Assembly: GCF_001757995.1 (NCBI RefSeq)
Contig: NZ_LXLV01000063.1
Span: 1 to 59,789 of the forward strand
Reading direction: 5' to 3'
Source: Bacillus mycoides
GTDB lineage: Bacteria > Bacillota > Bacilli > Bacillales > Bacillaceae_G
Length of the DNA: 59,789 bases
In this document: positions 44,834 to 53,863 of the stretch, one piece after another
How the letters are laid out: each line of letters opens with the position of its first letter
How positions within the stretch are numbered: the first letter of the stretch is position 1
The notes under the pieces: model-generated
The model's input: only the letters and a program-made list of their open reading frames with translations
What the model was told of the DNA's origin: nothing
Database searches by the model: none
Made by a program: the position numbers and the translations under genes

Positions 44834-45134
44834 TTTAACAATTGTAGTAGAATTAGCTATTATTTATCTTTTTTCAAAAATGGTTGGCTGGTCATTCATG
44901 GAGAGCTTTTTCCTTGGCAGTCTAGCAATATTTGCAATTACGTGGTTAATTATTATGAGTAACTTTAGAAATAACAATATGGATCATGCAACGAATAAAA
45001 CTTTTACCGGTGTTGAAACTGGTGAAATACGACCATTTCAAATTGTTTTGACTCCATATATTACGGGTACCCTTTCACTCGTCACAGTTAGTTTTGTTAT
45101 AACCGCAATTTACTATCTTCCCTATTTCCTATAA
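44814..45134 (+). CDS. Membrane protein of unknown function
   Basis: A 106-residue protein with three hydrophobic segments (about residues 5-22, 27-47 and 84-103). A polar middle contains NNNMDHATNKTFTG. Start ATG at 44814 after GAGGGGAG. It overlaps the acetyltransferase end, suggesting shared translation. I do not recognise a family. Confidence 0.65.
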   Translation: MKGLKISLTIVVELAIIYLFSKMVGWSFMESFFLGSLAIFAITWLIIMSNFRNNNMDHATNKTFTGVETGEIRPFQIVLTPYITGTLSLVTVSFVITAIYYLPYFL

Positions 45135-45165
45135 AAAAGCACTCGTGATAATCACGAGTGCTTTT
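45135..45165. terminator. bidirectional terminator between the membrane gene and efp
   Basis: AAAGCACTCGTGAT/ATCACGAGTGCTTT with A and T runs on both sides, between two convergent genes. Confidence 0.85.
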
Positions 45166-45168
45166 CTA

Positions 45169-45726
45169 CTATGCACGAGAAACGTATTTACCTTCACCAG
45201 TGTTGATGATAAGCATTTCGCCTTCGTTAATAAAGATTGGTACTTGTACAACAAGACCAGTTTCTAATTTAGCTGGTTTTGTTACGTTAGAAGCTGTGTC
45301 ACCTTTAATACCAGGCTCTGTTTCTGCAACTTTTAATTCAACTGTGTTCGGAAGTTCAACACCAAGTACTTCATCTTGGTATGTCATAATAGATACTTCC
45401 ATGTTTTCTTTTAGGAATTTAAGTTCGCGCTCGATTTGGTTTTCGCCAAGTTCGATTTGCTCATAAGTTCCGTTATCCATAAATACGTGAGACTCACCAC
45501 TCGCGTATAAGTATTGCATACGACGGTTTTCGATGTGTGCTTTTTCTACTTTTTCACCTGCACGGAATGTTTTCTCTTGAACAGATCCTGTGCGAAGGTT
45601 ACGTAGTTTAGAGCGAACGAATGCAGCACCTTTACCTGGCTTTACGTGTTGGAAATCCATTACTTGCCAAAGGGCATTGTCCACTGAAATTGTTAAACCT
45701 GTACGAAAATCGTTTACTGAAATCAT
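45169..45726 (-). CDS. efp: Elongation factor P
   Basis: A 185-residue translation factor that relieves ribosome stalling at polyproline. The KOW-like N-domain carries the loop [15 protein letters not shown] with Lys32, the residue modified in B. subtilis EF-P. The end [22 protein letters not shown] is the family C-domain. Located 21 nt after the peptidase gene. Confidence 0.96.
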   Translation of the reverse strand: MISVNDFRTGLTISVDNALWQVMDFQHVKPGKGAAFVRSKLRNLRTGSVQEKTFRAGEKVEKAHIENRRMQYLYASGESHVFMDNGTYEQIELGENQIERELKFLKENMEVSIMTYQDEVLGVELPNTVELKVAETEPGIKGDTASNVTKPAKLETGLVVQVPIFINEGEMLIINTGEGKYVSRA

Positions 45727-45747
45727 GTAAAAAAATCCTCCTGTGTA

Positions 45748-46809
45748 TTACAAAATAATAAGTTCTTTTGGTGATTTCGTTATTACTTCATTACCTTCAC
45801 TTGTTACAATGATATCATCTTCAATACGTACCCCGCCAACACCTGGAATATAAATACCTGGTTCTACTGTTACAGCCATACCTGGTTCAAGTACTGTATC
45901 AGAACGGAACGCTAAACCTGGTGCTTCATGGATTTCAAGACCGATTCCATGACCAGTAGAGTGTCCGAAGTATTCACCATATCCTTTTTCCGTTATGTAA
46001 TCACGCGTTAATGCATCAGCCTCACGACCCGTTAAACCAGCTTTAATACCGTTCACACCACGTAGTTGTGCTTCTAAAACGATATTATAAATTTCTTTTA
46101 ATTTATCAGATGGCTCACCGACTGCAATCGTACGAGTAATATCAGAGCAATATCCTTTGTAATAAGCGCCGAAGTCTAATGTAACGAAATCTCCTTTTTC
46201 TATCACTTTTTCAGATGCCACGCCGTGCGGTAATGCCGAACGAAGACCTGAAGCAACGATAATATCAAACGAAGAAGATGTTGCTCCTTGTTTTCTCATG
46301 AAAAATTCAAGTTCATTTGACACTTCAATTTCAGATACTCCCGGGCGAATGAATGATAGAATATGCTCAAAGGCAGCATCTGCAATCTGTGCAGCTTCCT
46401 TTAATATCTTAATCTCTGAATCAGTCTTTATCAAGCGTAACTTTTCTACAAGCCCAGAAGTCGGGATAAATTCGGCTTCGATCGCTTCATTATGCGTTAC
46501 GTAAGAGCTATATGTAAGAGTATCTTGTTCAAAGCCAAGCTTTTGAATTCCAAGTTCTTTCACTTGCTTTGCAACTTCATCAATAATTAATCCTGCATGC
46601 TGTACAATTTCATATCCAACAGCTTGTTTACTAGCCTGCTCTACATAACGAAAATCCGTAATAAATTGAGCACGCTCTTTTGAAATAAGTACAACACCAG
46701 CTGTTCCAGTGAAGTTAGCCATGTATCTACGACTATGTTCATTTGTTAACAAAATACCGTCAATACCAGCCTCAACAAATGCGCTTCTTAATCTTTCGAT
46801 TTTCTCCAT
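45748..46809 (-). CDS. yqhT: Xaa-Pro aminopeptidase/dipeptidase (YqhT)
   Basis: A 353-residue M24B metallopeptidase. The creatinase-like N-domain is about residues 1-125 and the pita-bread domain about 130-353. Metal ligands appear in VTLDFGAYYKGYCSDITRTI, FGHSTGHGIGLEIHE and TVEPGIY, with the last in VRIEDDI. It removes residues next to proline. Precedes efp, as in B. subtilis. Confidence 0.93.
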   Translation of the reverse strand: MEKIERLRSAFVEAGIDGILLTNEHSRRYMANFTGTAGVVLISKERAQFITDFRYVEQASKQAVGYEIVQHAGLIIDEVAKQVKELGIQKLGFEQDTLTYSSYVTHNEAIEAEFIPTSGLVEKLRLIKTDSEIKILKEAAQIADAAFEHILSFIRPGVSEIEVSNELEFFMRKQGATSSSFDIIVASGLRSALPHGVASEKVIEKGDFVTLDFGAYYKGYCSDITRTIAVGEPSDKLKEIYNIVLEAQLRGVNGIKAGLTGREADALTRDYITEKGYGEYFGHSTGHGIGLEIHEAPGLAFRSDTVLEPGMAVTVEPGIYIPGVGGVRIEDDIIVTSEGNEVITKSPKELIIL

Positions 46810-46813
46810 TACT

Positions 46814-47254
46814 TTATGCCTCCCTTAATTTCTCCATTAATGCAAATAACGCTAACTTATAGCCATAAAAACCAAATCCAACAATTTGTCCCGCACAAAC
46901 AGCCGCCGTCACAGATTCGTGACGGAACGATTCACGCTGGTGAATGTTAGAAATATGTACTTCAATAACAGGAATCGAAATGCTCGCAATTGCATCTCGA
47001 ATCGCATAGCTATAATGCGTAAATGCTCCAGGATTTAAAATGATCCCTTCATATATATCTTCAGCCTCATGAAGACGATCGATAATAGCACCTTCATGAT
47101 TCGATTGGAAACATTCTAACTCCACTCCCATTTTCTCTGCTTCTTGTTTCATATCTGTTTCAAGCGTCGCTAACGTTCCTTTTCCGTATACATTTACTTC
47201 CCTAACGCCAAGGCGATTTAGGTTAGGACCATTTACGAGGAGTAACTTTTTCAT
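46814..47254 (-). CDS. aroQ: Type II 3-dehydroquinate dehydratase
   Basis: A 146-residue dodecameric enzyme of the shikimate pathway. LLVNGPNLNRLGVRE at the start gives the active Tyr/Arg loop region; the catalytic His is in VIEVHISNIHQRESFRHESV. Start ATG at 47254 after AGGAG; the frame to 47296 is longer but unsupported. Known as yqhS in B. subtilis. Confidence 0.94.
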   Translation of the reverse strand: MKKLLLVNGPNLNRLGVREVNVYGKGTLATLETDMKQEAEKMGVELECFQSNHEGAIIDRLHEAEDIYEGIILNPGAFTHYSYAIRDAIASISIPVIEVHISNIHQRESFRHESVTAAVCAGQIVGFGFYGYKLALFALMEKLREA

Positions 47255-47309
47255 TTTCTTAAAACTCCTTAATATTAAAGAATGTCTATACGACATTTTA
47301 ACATAGGAA

Positions 47310-47795
47310 TCACTTATTTGAATAGTTTGTCTTCTCGATCCCTTCTCCTCTATTTGTATTATTCGATTCGAATGCTACAGAATACGAAATAAAAACACCA
47401 TATAATATAAAGATACATATTGTCGTTACAATTGTTTCTTTCGGTAAATGGAGTGCACTTTTAATAACAGGTGCCATTAGCCCCATCCCCAAAAATAATA
47501 ATGCCCACCAAAATAAACCGTATATTACGCCAGGTAATACTCCTTCAAACTTTTTAAAAAGAGCTTTATAGAGAAATGCCACTAAAATTGAAAGAAGTCC
47601 CATACAAACGATACCTAGTACATTTCCCCAAACCCCTTCTTTCCAATCTCCAAATGCAAACGGTAAAAGTAAATAGTTAGGGCCAGCTTCTGTAAATGAG
47701 AATATATGAAGGAAATACCATATACCTCCCCAAAATAAGCCACCAAATAAACCAATTTGTACAAAGTTTCTTATTGTTGATTGTTCTTGATTCAC
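47310..47795 (-). CDS. yqhR: YqhR membrane protein
   Basis: A 161-residue integral membrane protein with about four helices. GGLFWGGIWYFLHIFSFTEA and LPGVIYGLFWWALLFLGMGL are typical. GTG start at 47795, 7 nt after GGAGG; the track frame starting at TTG 47813 contains that ribosome site. Position next to aroQ matches B. subtilis yqhR. Function is unknown. Confidence 0.78.
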   Translation of the reverse strand: MNQEQSTIRNFVQIGLFGGLFWGGIWYFLHIFSFTEAGPNYLLLPFAFGDWKEGVWGNVLGIVCMGLLSILVAFLYKALFKKFEGVLPGVIYGLFWWALLFLGMGLMAPVIKSALHLPKETIVTTICIFILYGVFISYSVAFESNNTNRGEGIEKTNYSNK

Positions 47796-47907
47796 ATTGA
47801 CACCTCCGCTCAATAGTATGCCCGAAACTATTTTGAAGCATGTTTAAATCCTGCAAAATTTGTCTATAAAAAGAATAAGAAATGTCCGACTCTCGTAACA
47901 TTTTCCC

Positions 47908-47937
47908 TTGTCATCTGCCTGTATTTGTCGATAAAAT
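47908..47937 (+). promoter_or_regulatory. sigma-A promoter of yqhQ
   Basis: TTGTCA (47908-47913) and TAAAAT (47932-47937), 18 nt apart, about 95 nt before the yqhQ start. Confidence 0.5.
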
Positions 47938-48039
47938 AAAGGAAACTCGGTGATTGTCTTATTTAAAGATGACAAAACCAAGTATGACAATTGCCTCTTT
48001 TTCTACATAAGAGAGAAACAAATACAGGTTGGTGTTAAC

Positions 48040-48960
48040 ATGGCAGAAGAGTCAAAACAAATATATGGCGGGCAAGCAGTCATAGAAGGAGTTATGTTTG
48101 GCGGTAGAGAATATACTGTTACAGCGGTTCGTCGTAAAGATAAATCGATTGAATTTTATCGTTTACCACGCGTTCGTAATAAAGCATTGTCTCTACTAAA
48201 AAAAATTCCATTTTTACGAGGTATTGCCGCTATTGTGGATGCAAGTGCGAATGGAGCGAAACATTTAAACTTTGCTTCAGAACGATTTGATGTCCACCCA
48301 GAAGAAGATGAACAACTTGCAAATAAAAAAGAAGAACAATCGAAATTAACGATGGTATTAGGAGTTGCAGCAGTTGGCGTTTTATCGTTCATATTCGGTA
48401 AAGTAATTTTCACAGCAGTTCCTGCACTTTTAGCTGAATTAACGAGACCGATTTTCCCATCTCATACAGGGCAAATCATTGTCGAAAGTGTCATTAAGCT
48501 CATGCTATTATTGAGCTATATATACTTCATTTCTTTAACCCCACTTATTAAGCGGGTATTTCAGTACCACGGTGCGGAACATAAAGTAATCAATGCTTAC
48601 GAGAATAATCTTCCACTGACTGTAGAAAATGTTCAAAAGCAAACTCGCCTCCATTATCGCTGCGGCAGTAGCTTTATTATATTTACGGTCATTATTGGAA
48701 TGTTTGTCTATTTCCTCGTCCCTACAGATCCACTTTGGGCAAGGGTAGTAAACCGAATTTTATTAATTCCAGTTGTTCTTGGTATTTCTTTTGAAGTATT
48801 ACAATTTACCAATCGATTACGAGATGTCCCTGTTTTACGAGTACTTGGATATCCAGGATTATGGCTGCAACTATTAACAACGAAAGAACCAACAGATGAT
48901 CAAGCGGAAGTTGCAATCGCATCGTTTGAAGAATTATTACGTTTAGAAAACAAACAATAA
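48040..48960 (+). CDS. yqhQ: DUF1385 membrane protein YqhQ
   Basis: A 306-residue protein that starts MAEESKQIYGGQAVIEGVMF, the family opening. Helices at about residues 105-130, 150-175 and 205-240. YHGAEHKVINAYEN and LHYRCGSSFIIF are the conserved core. I choose ATG at 48040; the 30 residues upstream do not resemble the family. The ribosome site (AGGTTGGTG) is weak. Function unknown. Confidence 0.85.
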   Translation: MAEESKQIYGGQAVIEGVMFGGREYTVTAVRRKDKSIEFYRLPRVRNKALSLLKKIPFLRGIAAIVDASANGAKHLNFASERFDVHPEEDEQLANKKEEQSKLTMVLGVAAVGVLSFIFGKVIFTAVPALLAELTRPIFPSHTGQIIVESVIKLMLLLSYIYFISLTPLIKRVFQYHGAEHKVINAYENNLPLTVENVQKQTRLHYRCGSSFIIFTVIIGMFVYFLVPTDPLWARVVNRILLIPVVLGISFEVLQFTNRLRDVPVLRVLGYPGLWLQLLTTKEPTDDQAEVAIASFEELLRLENKQ

Positions 48961-49039
48961 TTATTTAAAAATGGTGTTCAACTCCTTTCCTCATCGTTAA
49001 TATACTAATTTTAATATATGTTTTTAGGAGGTGTCCCTT

Positions 49040-49441
49040 ATGAACGGTCGTTCGTTTACATTCGCTATATTTGTGCTTATTATCGGATTAGCAATATTCG
49101 GCCTTGTTTCATCTGTCATTACAAATCCAATGGAAGTATTGAAAAACATTGGTATCATGTTGGCTGTCGTCGGTATCTTTTACTTACTCTACAAAATGTT
49201 TACAAACTCTAGTGGTTCTGCAAATTCGCAAAGCTCATATAAGCGTGCAGCGAAACAATCGAACCGCAAACACGGGAAACAAAATGTAGCACCCCTAAGT
49301 AATTCTTTCTTGAAACGAAATGCTTCTGATGACAAGGGGAAAAAGGGTAATTCTCCATCGTTGAAAAGAAAAAGAAAACAATCTCATTTAACTGTCATTG
49401 AAGGTAAAAAAAACAAAAAGAAAGACCGTGCTTCCTTTTAG
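49040..49441 (+). CDS. yqhP: YqhP/SA1362-like membrane protein
   Basis: A 133-residue protein starting MNGRSFTFAIFVLIIGLAIF, two membrane helices (about 6-27 and 36-53) and a basic Ser/Lys-rich cytosolic tail. It resembles B. subtilis YqhP in position and layout. AGGAGGTG lies 6 nt before the ATG at 49040. Role unknown. Confidence 0.75.
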   Translation: MNGRSFTFAIFVLIIGLAIFGLVSSVITNPMEVLKNIGIMLAVVGIFYLLYKMFTNSSGSANSQSSYKRAAKQSNRKHGKQNVAPLSNSFLKRNASDDKGKKGNSPSLKRKRKQSHLTVIEGKKNKKKDRASF

Positions 49442-49455
49442 GAAATACGGTCTTT
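49422..49455 (+). terminator. terminator of yqhP
   Basis: AAGACCGT and TTCC pair with GGAA and ACGGTCTT, followed by TTTT. The left arm encodes the end of YqhP. Confidence 0.8.
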
Positions 49456-49457
49456 TT

Positions 49458-49530
49458 TATCCCGATTGGTGCGGGGCTAATAATCAGTGGAAGATGAGAA
49501 AAACCCTACTGATTAAAGTTTCACTTTATA
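49458..49530 (-). repeat. B. cereus group interspersed repeat (bcr-like)
   Basis: The minus strand reads AAAGTGAAACTTTAATCAGT, then a hairpin AATCAGT...ACTGATT, then TTAGCCC and CACCAATCGGGAT. I recognise this unit as a common intergenic repeat of the B. cereus group. A shorter relative of its first part (AAAGTGAAACTTTAATTAG) lies at 38536-38556. Confidence 0.6.
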
Positions 49531-50168
49531 TGTTGAAGCACTTCTTTCAAACTTTTTTCTTTCATACTTTCGATACGAAGGTGATGATTTTCAAATTGTA
49601 AATTTCTTGTCACATCATTAGGTACGACGACACATTTTAATCCTGCTGCAACCGCTGCTTTCAATCCATTTAATGAATCTTCAAATACAACAGCTTCTGA
49701 CAGTTCAATTCCTAATTCTTCTATCGCAACTTTGTAAAGGGCTGGATCTGGTTTTACCTTCTCTACATCTTCTCTCGTTTTAATCACTTCAAAATAATCT
49801 CTAATTTGTAGCTCTTCTAAAAAACGAACGACCCACTCCCTAGATGAACTAGAGGCTAATGCGATTTTCAATCCAAGTTCTTTCGCTTCTTCTAAATATT
49901 CTTTTACCCCATCACGCGCTTTTGGTATTTTCATTTTCTCTTTATGTAAAGTTGTTACTTTTTCTTTTAATGCATGCTCGTTAAATTTTGCTTTTAATTG
50001 CTCTTTTAAATATGCATAAAGCACTTCATCTGTCGTTCCAATACATTTTGCAAATTCCTCTAAAGGTAACTCGCCGCCATATTCACGAACAGCATCTCTG
50101 AAAGAGTGAAACCATATTGTTTCTGTGTCCACAATTAATCCATCAAAATCAAAAATAATTGCTTTCAT
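49521..50168 (-). CDS. HAD-superfamily phosphatase (beta-phosphoglucomutase-like, YhcW type)
   Basis: A 215-residue HAD enzyme. Motif I FDFDGLIVDTE with the nucleophilic Asp, motif II ALASSSSREW, motif III KVKPDPALYK and motif IV VVFEDSLNGLKAAVAAG are all present, with a helical cap (about residues 18-80). It dephosphorylates or isomerises a small phosphate ester; the substrate is unknown. It lies with mntR and splB. Confidence 0.85.
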   Translation of the reverse strand: MKAIIFDFDGLIVDTETIWFHSFRDAVREYGGELPLEEFAKCIGTTDEVLYAYLKEQLKAKFNEHALKEKVTTLHKEKMKIPKARDGVKEYLEEAKELGLKIALASSSSREWVVRFLEELQIRDYFEVIKTREDVEKVKPDPALYKVAIEELGIELSEAVVFEDSLNGLKAAVAAGLKCVVVPNDVTRNLQFENHHLRIESMKEKSLKEVLQHIK

Positions 50169-50221
50169 TATTCTCCCGTCCTTTTCGATTGAAATAAAAA
50201 AGGAAACGCCACACGTTCCCC

Positions 50222-50746
<525 letters not shown>

Positions 50747-50760
50747 CTAAATATATAAAA

Positions 50761-50792
50761 CAAAAAAAGAATCCATATTCGCATACAGATTC
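50761..50792 (-). terminator. terminator of splB
   Basis: GAATC...GATTC with inner GTAT/ATAT pairs, followed by TTTTTTTG on the minus strand, next to the splB stop. Confidence 0.75.
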
Positions 50793-50795
50793 CCC

Positions 50796-51821
50796 TTATG
50801 TAAAATATTGAATTTCTGCATCGGGAAAATACTCATATATATAACCTCGTATTGTTTCTTCTAATACTTCCGCATCATCCTTTTGATATACATATTTCCC
50901 AATACCGTATCGTCCCCATTTATATTTCCGCTTCTCTTCATCCATTTCAAGTTTCGTATTCGGATAACGTTCTTGAATGACTTTTTTAGCTGGTTTCGTA
51001 AAACGATGTTGAATTAATTCGAACGTTAAATTTGGTATCGTCATGTCTTTTAACGCATTGTACAATCGTTCAAACAATTCACGGTACCCTTCTTCCCACC
51101 CTTCATGCATATAAATTGGCGCAACAATAAAACCAAGAGGATAACCAGCCCCCGCTACTTTACGAGCAGCCTCAATTCGCTCTTCAAATGGCGATGTCCC
51201 TGGTTCAAAATTTTTAATCACATAACGTGAATTAATACTAAATCGAAAACGCGTTTTCCCATTATGCTTTGCATCTAATAAATGATCAACGTGCGAATAT
51301 TTTGTAACGAAACGTAAACGTCCATTTTCACTTTCTCCGATGAACTCTATCGCCCGCTTTAATGCATGCGTTAAATGATCAATTCCAACAATGTCTGATG
51401 TACACGCCGCTTCAAATCTTGTTATTTCAGGGGTCCTTTCATCCATATATTGCTTTGCCTTCTCAAATATTTCATCTAGATTCACATACACCCTTACGTA
51501 AGGTTTACTCCCAAGTGTCGTTTGCAAATAACAATAATGACAATGGCCCATACATCCTGTCGCAAGTGGGATTGCATATTCAGCTGACGGTTTTGATGTA
51601 TCGAACTTTAACGTCTTCCTCACCCCAACGACAAGTGTCGCCTTTGCATTACGATACTTTTGCAATTCATTTTCGCCTGGCAAATTTCTAATTTGATTGT
51701 GTGATGTCGTTTCACGAATTTCTAATCCCATCTTCGTAAACTTCTCATAAAGCTCTTTTCCAAGCGGATATTCGAGTGCCCTCGGTTCAAAGTAAACGAG
51801 TTTTGGCATAAATGGTTTCAT
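50796..51821 (-). CDS. splB: Spore photoproduct lyase
   Basis: A 341-residue radical SAM enzyme that reverses the 5-thyminyl-5,6-dihydrothymine lesion in germinating spores. The iron-sulfur cysteines are Cys90, Cys94 and Cys97 (GCMGHCHYCYLQ), and Cys140 in EAACTSDIVG is the conserved hydrogen donor. Start ATG at 51821, 7 nt after GGAGG. The B. subtilis partner gene splA is not seen beside it. Confidence 0.95.
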   Translation of the reverse strand: MKPFMPKLVYFEPRALEYPLGKELYEKFTKMGLEIRETTSHNQIRNLPGENELQKYRNAKATLVVGVRKTLKFDTSKPSAEYAIPLATGCMGHCHYCYLQTTLGSKPYVRVYVNLDEIFEKAKQYMDERTPEITRFEAACTSDIVGIDHLTHALKRAIEFIGESENGRLRFVTKYSHVDHLLDAKHNGKTRFRFSINSRYVIKNFEPGTSPFEERIEAARKVAGAGYPLGFIVAPIYMHEGWEEGYRELFERLYNALKDMTIPNLTFELIQHRFTKPAKKVIQERYPNTKLEMDEEKRKYKWGRYGIGKYVYQKDDAEVLEETIRGYIYEYFPDAEIQYFT

Positions 51822-51839
51822 GTACTTCCCTCCTCTCGT

Positions 51840-51846
51840 TAGTATG
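51840..51846 (-). promoter_or_regulatory. Sigma-G-like -10 of splB
   Basis: The minus strand has CATACTA, the consensus -10 of sigma-G, about 9 nt before the splB RBS. A matching -35 is not clear. Forespore expression is known for splB. Confidence 0.5.
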
Positions 51847-51887
51847 GGAAACGTTGAAAAATTAACACTCATTAAAGTTTTCCACTT

Positions 51888-51912
51888 CAGTAACTTGCGT
51901 TGCAAGTTACTG
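51888..51912. promoter_or_regulatory. PadR-gene operator 1
   Basis: CAGTAACTTGC and GCAAGTTACTG form a perfect 11-bp inverted repeat with a 3-nt centre. It covers the -35 element of the padR promoter. Confidence 0.65.
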
Positions 51913-51923
51913 AATGTTATAAT
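51895..51923 (+). promoter_or_regulatory. sigma-A promoter of the padR operon
   Basis: TTGCGT (51895-51900) and TATAAT (51918-51923), 17 nt apart; the -35 lies inside operator 1. Confidence 0.7.
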
Positions 51924-51935
51924 TTGGATAACAGC

Positions 51936-51957
51936 TACCTTGCAACGCAAGTTACCT
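51936..51957. promoter_or_regulatory. PadR-gene operator 2
   Basis: On the minus strand AGGTAACTTGCGTTGCAAGG repeats the core TAACTTGCGTTGCAAG of operator 1. It lies in the predicted 5' untranslated region. Confidence 0.6.
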
Positions 51958-51977
51958 GAGTAAAAGGTGGTGAAATC

Positions 51978-52295
51978 ATGCACAGCCAAATGCTAAAAGG
52001 TGTGCTCGAAGGTTGCATCCTATACATCATTTCACAAGAAGAAGTGTACGGATATGAACTGAGTACAAAATTAAATAAACACGGATTTACATTCGTAAGC
52101 GAAGGAAGTATATATCCGTTATTGTTACGTATGCAAAAAGAAAAATTGATTGAAGGAACATTAAAAGCCTCCTCACTCGGTCCAAAGCGTAAATATTATC
52201 ACGTAACCGATAAAGGATTAGAGCAGCTTGAAGAATTTAAACAAAGCTGGGGAATGGTTTCAACAACGGTTAACAACTTATTACAGGGAGAGTGA
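51978..52295 (+). CDS. PadR-family transcriptional regulator
   Basis: A 105-residue winged-helix repressor with MLKGVLEGCILYIISQEEVY, GYELSTKLNKHGFTFVSEGS and YPLLLRMQKEKLIEG. It probably represses its own operon through the twin operators upstream. AAAGGTGG precedes the ATG. The stop overlaps the start region of the next gene, a membrane protein, the usual arrangement of small PadR modules that sense envelope stress or drugs. Inducer unknown. Confidence 0.88.
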   Translation: MHSQMLKGVLEGCILYIISQEEVYGYELSTKLNKHGFTFVSEGSIYPLLLRMQKEKLIEGTLKASSLGPKRKYYHVTDKGLEQLEEFKQSWGMVSTTVNNLLQGE

Positions 52296-52300
52296 TGGGG

Positions 52301-52987
52301 ATGAAGGCGAAAGATTTAATCGAATTAAATAACCAAAAGCGTAAATTATTAAATGCAGAAAATGAAACTGCCTATAGTGACATGTTAATATATCTCCGCT
52401 TAGCTAAGGTGCCAGAATACCATGCAGAAGAACTGCTAATTGAAATTCTAGATCACCTTATTGAAGCTCAACAAGAAGAAAAAAGTGCTTATGATATTTT
52501 TGGCGACGACTTACAGGCGTACTGTGACGAGCTAATTGCTGCCCTACCAAAGCAAAGTTTATGGGAACAATTATCGATTCCCTTGTTTATAACTAGTTAC
52601 CTGTTAGCAATATACTTTACTATTTCGTCCGTAATTGCATTTGTATTACCCTTATTTTCAAATGAAGCACATTTTAAATTTGTACACATTGATTTCATTT
52701 ATCTGCTTGCATTTATACTATCCGTACATCTGATTATACGTTTTGTCTTCGATTTTATTAACATCGATTTATTTCAAAACACAACAACTATTTGGAGGCA
52801 CATAGGAAGTTTTTTAATACGCCATAGCCTATGGCTACTATTAATCGGTATTTCCTTTTTATTTATAAAAAAGCCCTATACTACTTTGCAAATTTCACCT
52901 TGGATTGGCGCTTTACTTGCCATCTCTTGCTATGCACTATATAAACTTTTCTTCAAAAAAGAATACTTAGAATTTAAAAAGGAGTAA
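52301..52987 (+). CDS. DUF1129/HAAS-like membrane protein, copy 1
   Basis: A 228-residue protein with a soluble N-terminal domain (residues 1-80, IELNNQKRKLLNAENETAYS, EELLIEILDHLIEAQQE) and about four to five transmembrane helices. The PadR gene upstream and a tandem paralogue downstream mark it as a PadR-controlled module. I take the ATG at 52301 by comparison with the paralogue; ATG at 52295 and GTG at 52292 are alternatives. Function unknown. Confidence 0.72.
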   Translation: MKAKDLIELNNQKRKLLNAENETAYSDMLIYLRLAKVPEYHAEELLIEILDHLIEAQQEEKSAYDIFGDDLQAYCDELIAALPKQSLWEQLSIPLFITSYLLAIYFTISSVIAFVLPLFSNEAHFKFVHIDFIYLLAFILSVHLIIRFVFDFINIDLFQNTTTIWRHIGSFLIRHSLWLLLIGISFLFIKKPYTTLQISPWIGALLAISCYALYKLFFKKEYLEFKKE

Positions 52988-52994
52988 TGAGGTT

Positions 52995-53663
52995 ATGACC
53001 GAAAAAGAAATGGTTAAGTTAAACAATGAAAAAAGAAAGTTATTAACACCTGAAAACGAAGCTGCTTACGGTGATATGCTTATTTATTTACGCCTTACTA
53101 ACGTTCCGCAAAAGCAAATGGAAGAATTACTTTTAGAAATATTGGATCATCTTTTAGAAGCACAAGAGGACGGTAAAAATGCACATGATATTTTCGGAGA
53201 AGATTTAAAAGCTTACTGCGATGAATTAATTAACTCTTCAGAACATCAAAATTCTTTCCAACAAGCTGCCGTTATTGGATTTGCAGTTAGTTTATTATTA
53301 GCTATTCAAATTGGATACGATACATTCACTACTCTTATGCAAAAACTATTTACCGATACAAACACTTCAGGAATTCCATTTAGTATTCCCGGAACAATAT
53401 TATCTGCTCTTGTTTTAACAATTGGTACTTTCATAACTTTTTCGTTATTCAGACGTTTTTCTTTTACAATACTAGTGTCTTGGAAACAAAAAGCACTCCT
53501 TTTATTATCAGTGTTCATACCTTTTGTCTTATCAATTTTTTCAAACGTATTTTTTAAAACACAACCGTACTTATTTTATAATTTATCTATTTGGCAAGGT
53601 GCTCTTGTGACACTTTCTTTTTATATTCTATACAAATTTTTATATAAAACATCTAAATTTTAA
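52995..53663 (+). CDS. DUF1129/HAAS-like membrane protein, copy 2
   Basis: A 222-residue paralogue of the preceding gene, 7 nt after it. The N-terminal 75 residues are near identical in pattern (VKLNNEKRKLLTPENEAAYG, EELLLEILDHLLEAQED, DIFGEDLKAYCDELI); the membrane half has diverged. This points to a tandem duplication in which the soluble domain is under stronger constraint. Last gene of the unit, followed by a terminator. Confidence 0.72.
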   Translation: MTEKEMVKLNNEKRKLLTPENEAAYGDMLIYLRLTNVPQKQMEELLLEILDHLLEAQEDGKNAHDIFGEDLKAYCDELINSSEHQNSFQQAAVIGFAVSLLLAIQIGYDTFTTLMQKLFTDTNTSGIPFSIPGTILSALVLTIGTFITFSLFRRFSFTILVSWKQKALLLLSVFIPFVLSIFSNVFFKTQPYLFYNLSIWQGALVTLSFYILYKFLYKTSKF

Positions 53664-53686
53664 CAGCCTTTCAAAAGGCTGTTTTT
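53662..53686 (+). terminator. terminator of the padR operon
   Basis: AACAGCCTTT/AAAGGCTGTT with a short loop, then TTTTC. Confidence 0.8.
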
Positions 53687-53760
53687 CTTCTGTCTAATTT
53701 TACAAATTGAAAAATTTCATAAAGAAAATAAGAAAAATGCAAAATAATTAAAGTTAATTG

Positions 53761-53790
53761 TTGACGTGATGCTTTTATTATCGGTATCAT
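53761..53790 (+). promoter_or_regulatory. sigma-A promoter of the 280-aa gene
   Basis: TTGACG (53761-53766) and TATCAT (53785-53790) are 18 nt apart, about 70 nt before the start. Confidence 0.5.
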
Positions 53791-53863
53791 AAATCTTCGT
53801 GAGCAATTATTTTTCGTTATACGATTTTTTTATTATTACTGAATTTTTGAGAGGAGAAATTAG

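Noticed and set aside
51822-51989. 56-residue N-terminal extension of SplB
   Set aside because: It runs through the divergent promoter and PadR operators; ATG 51821 has GGAGG at 7 nt and gives the family length.
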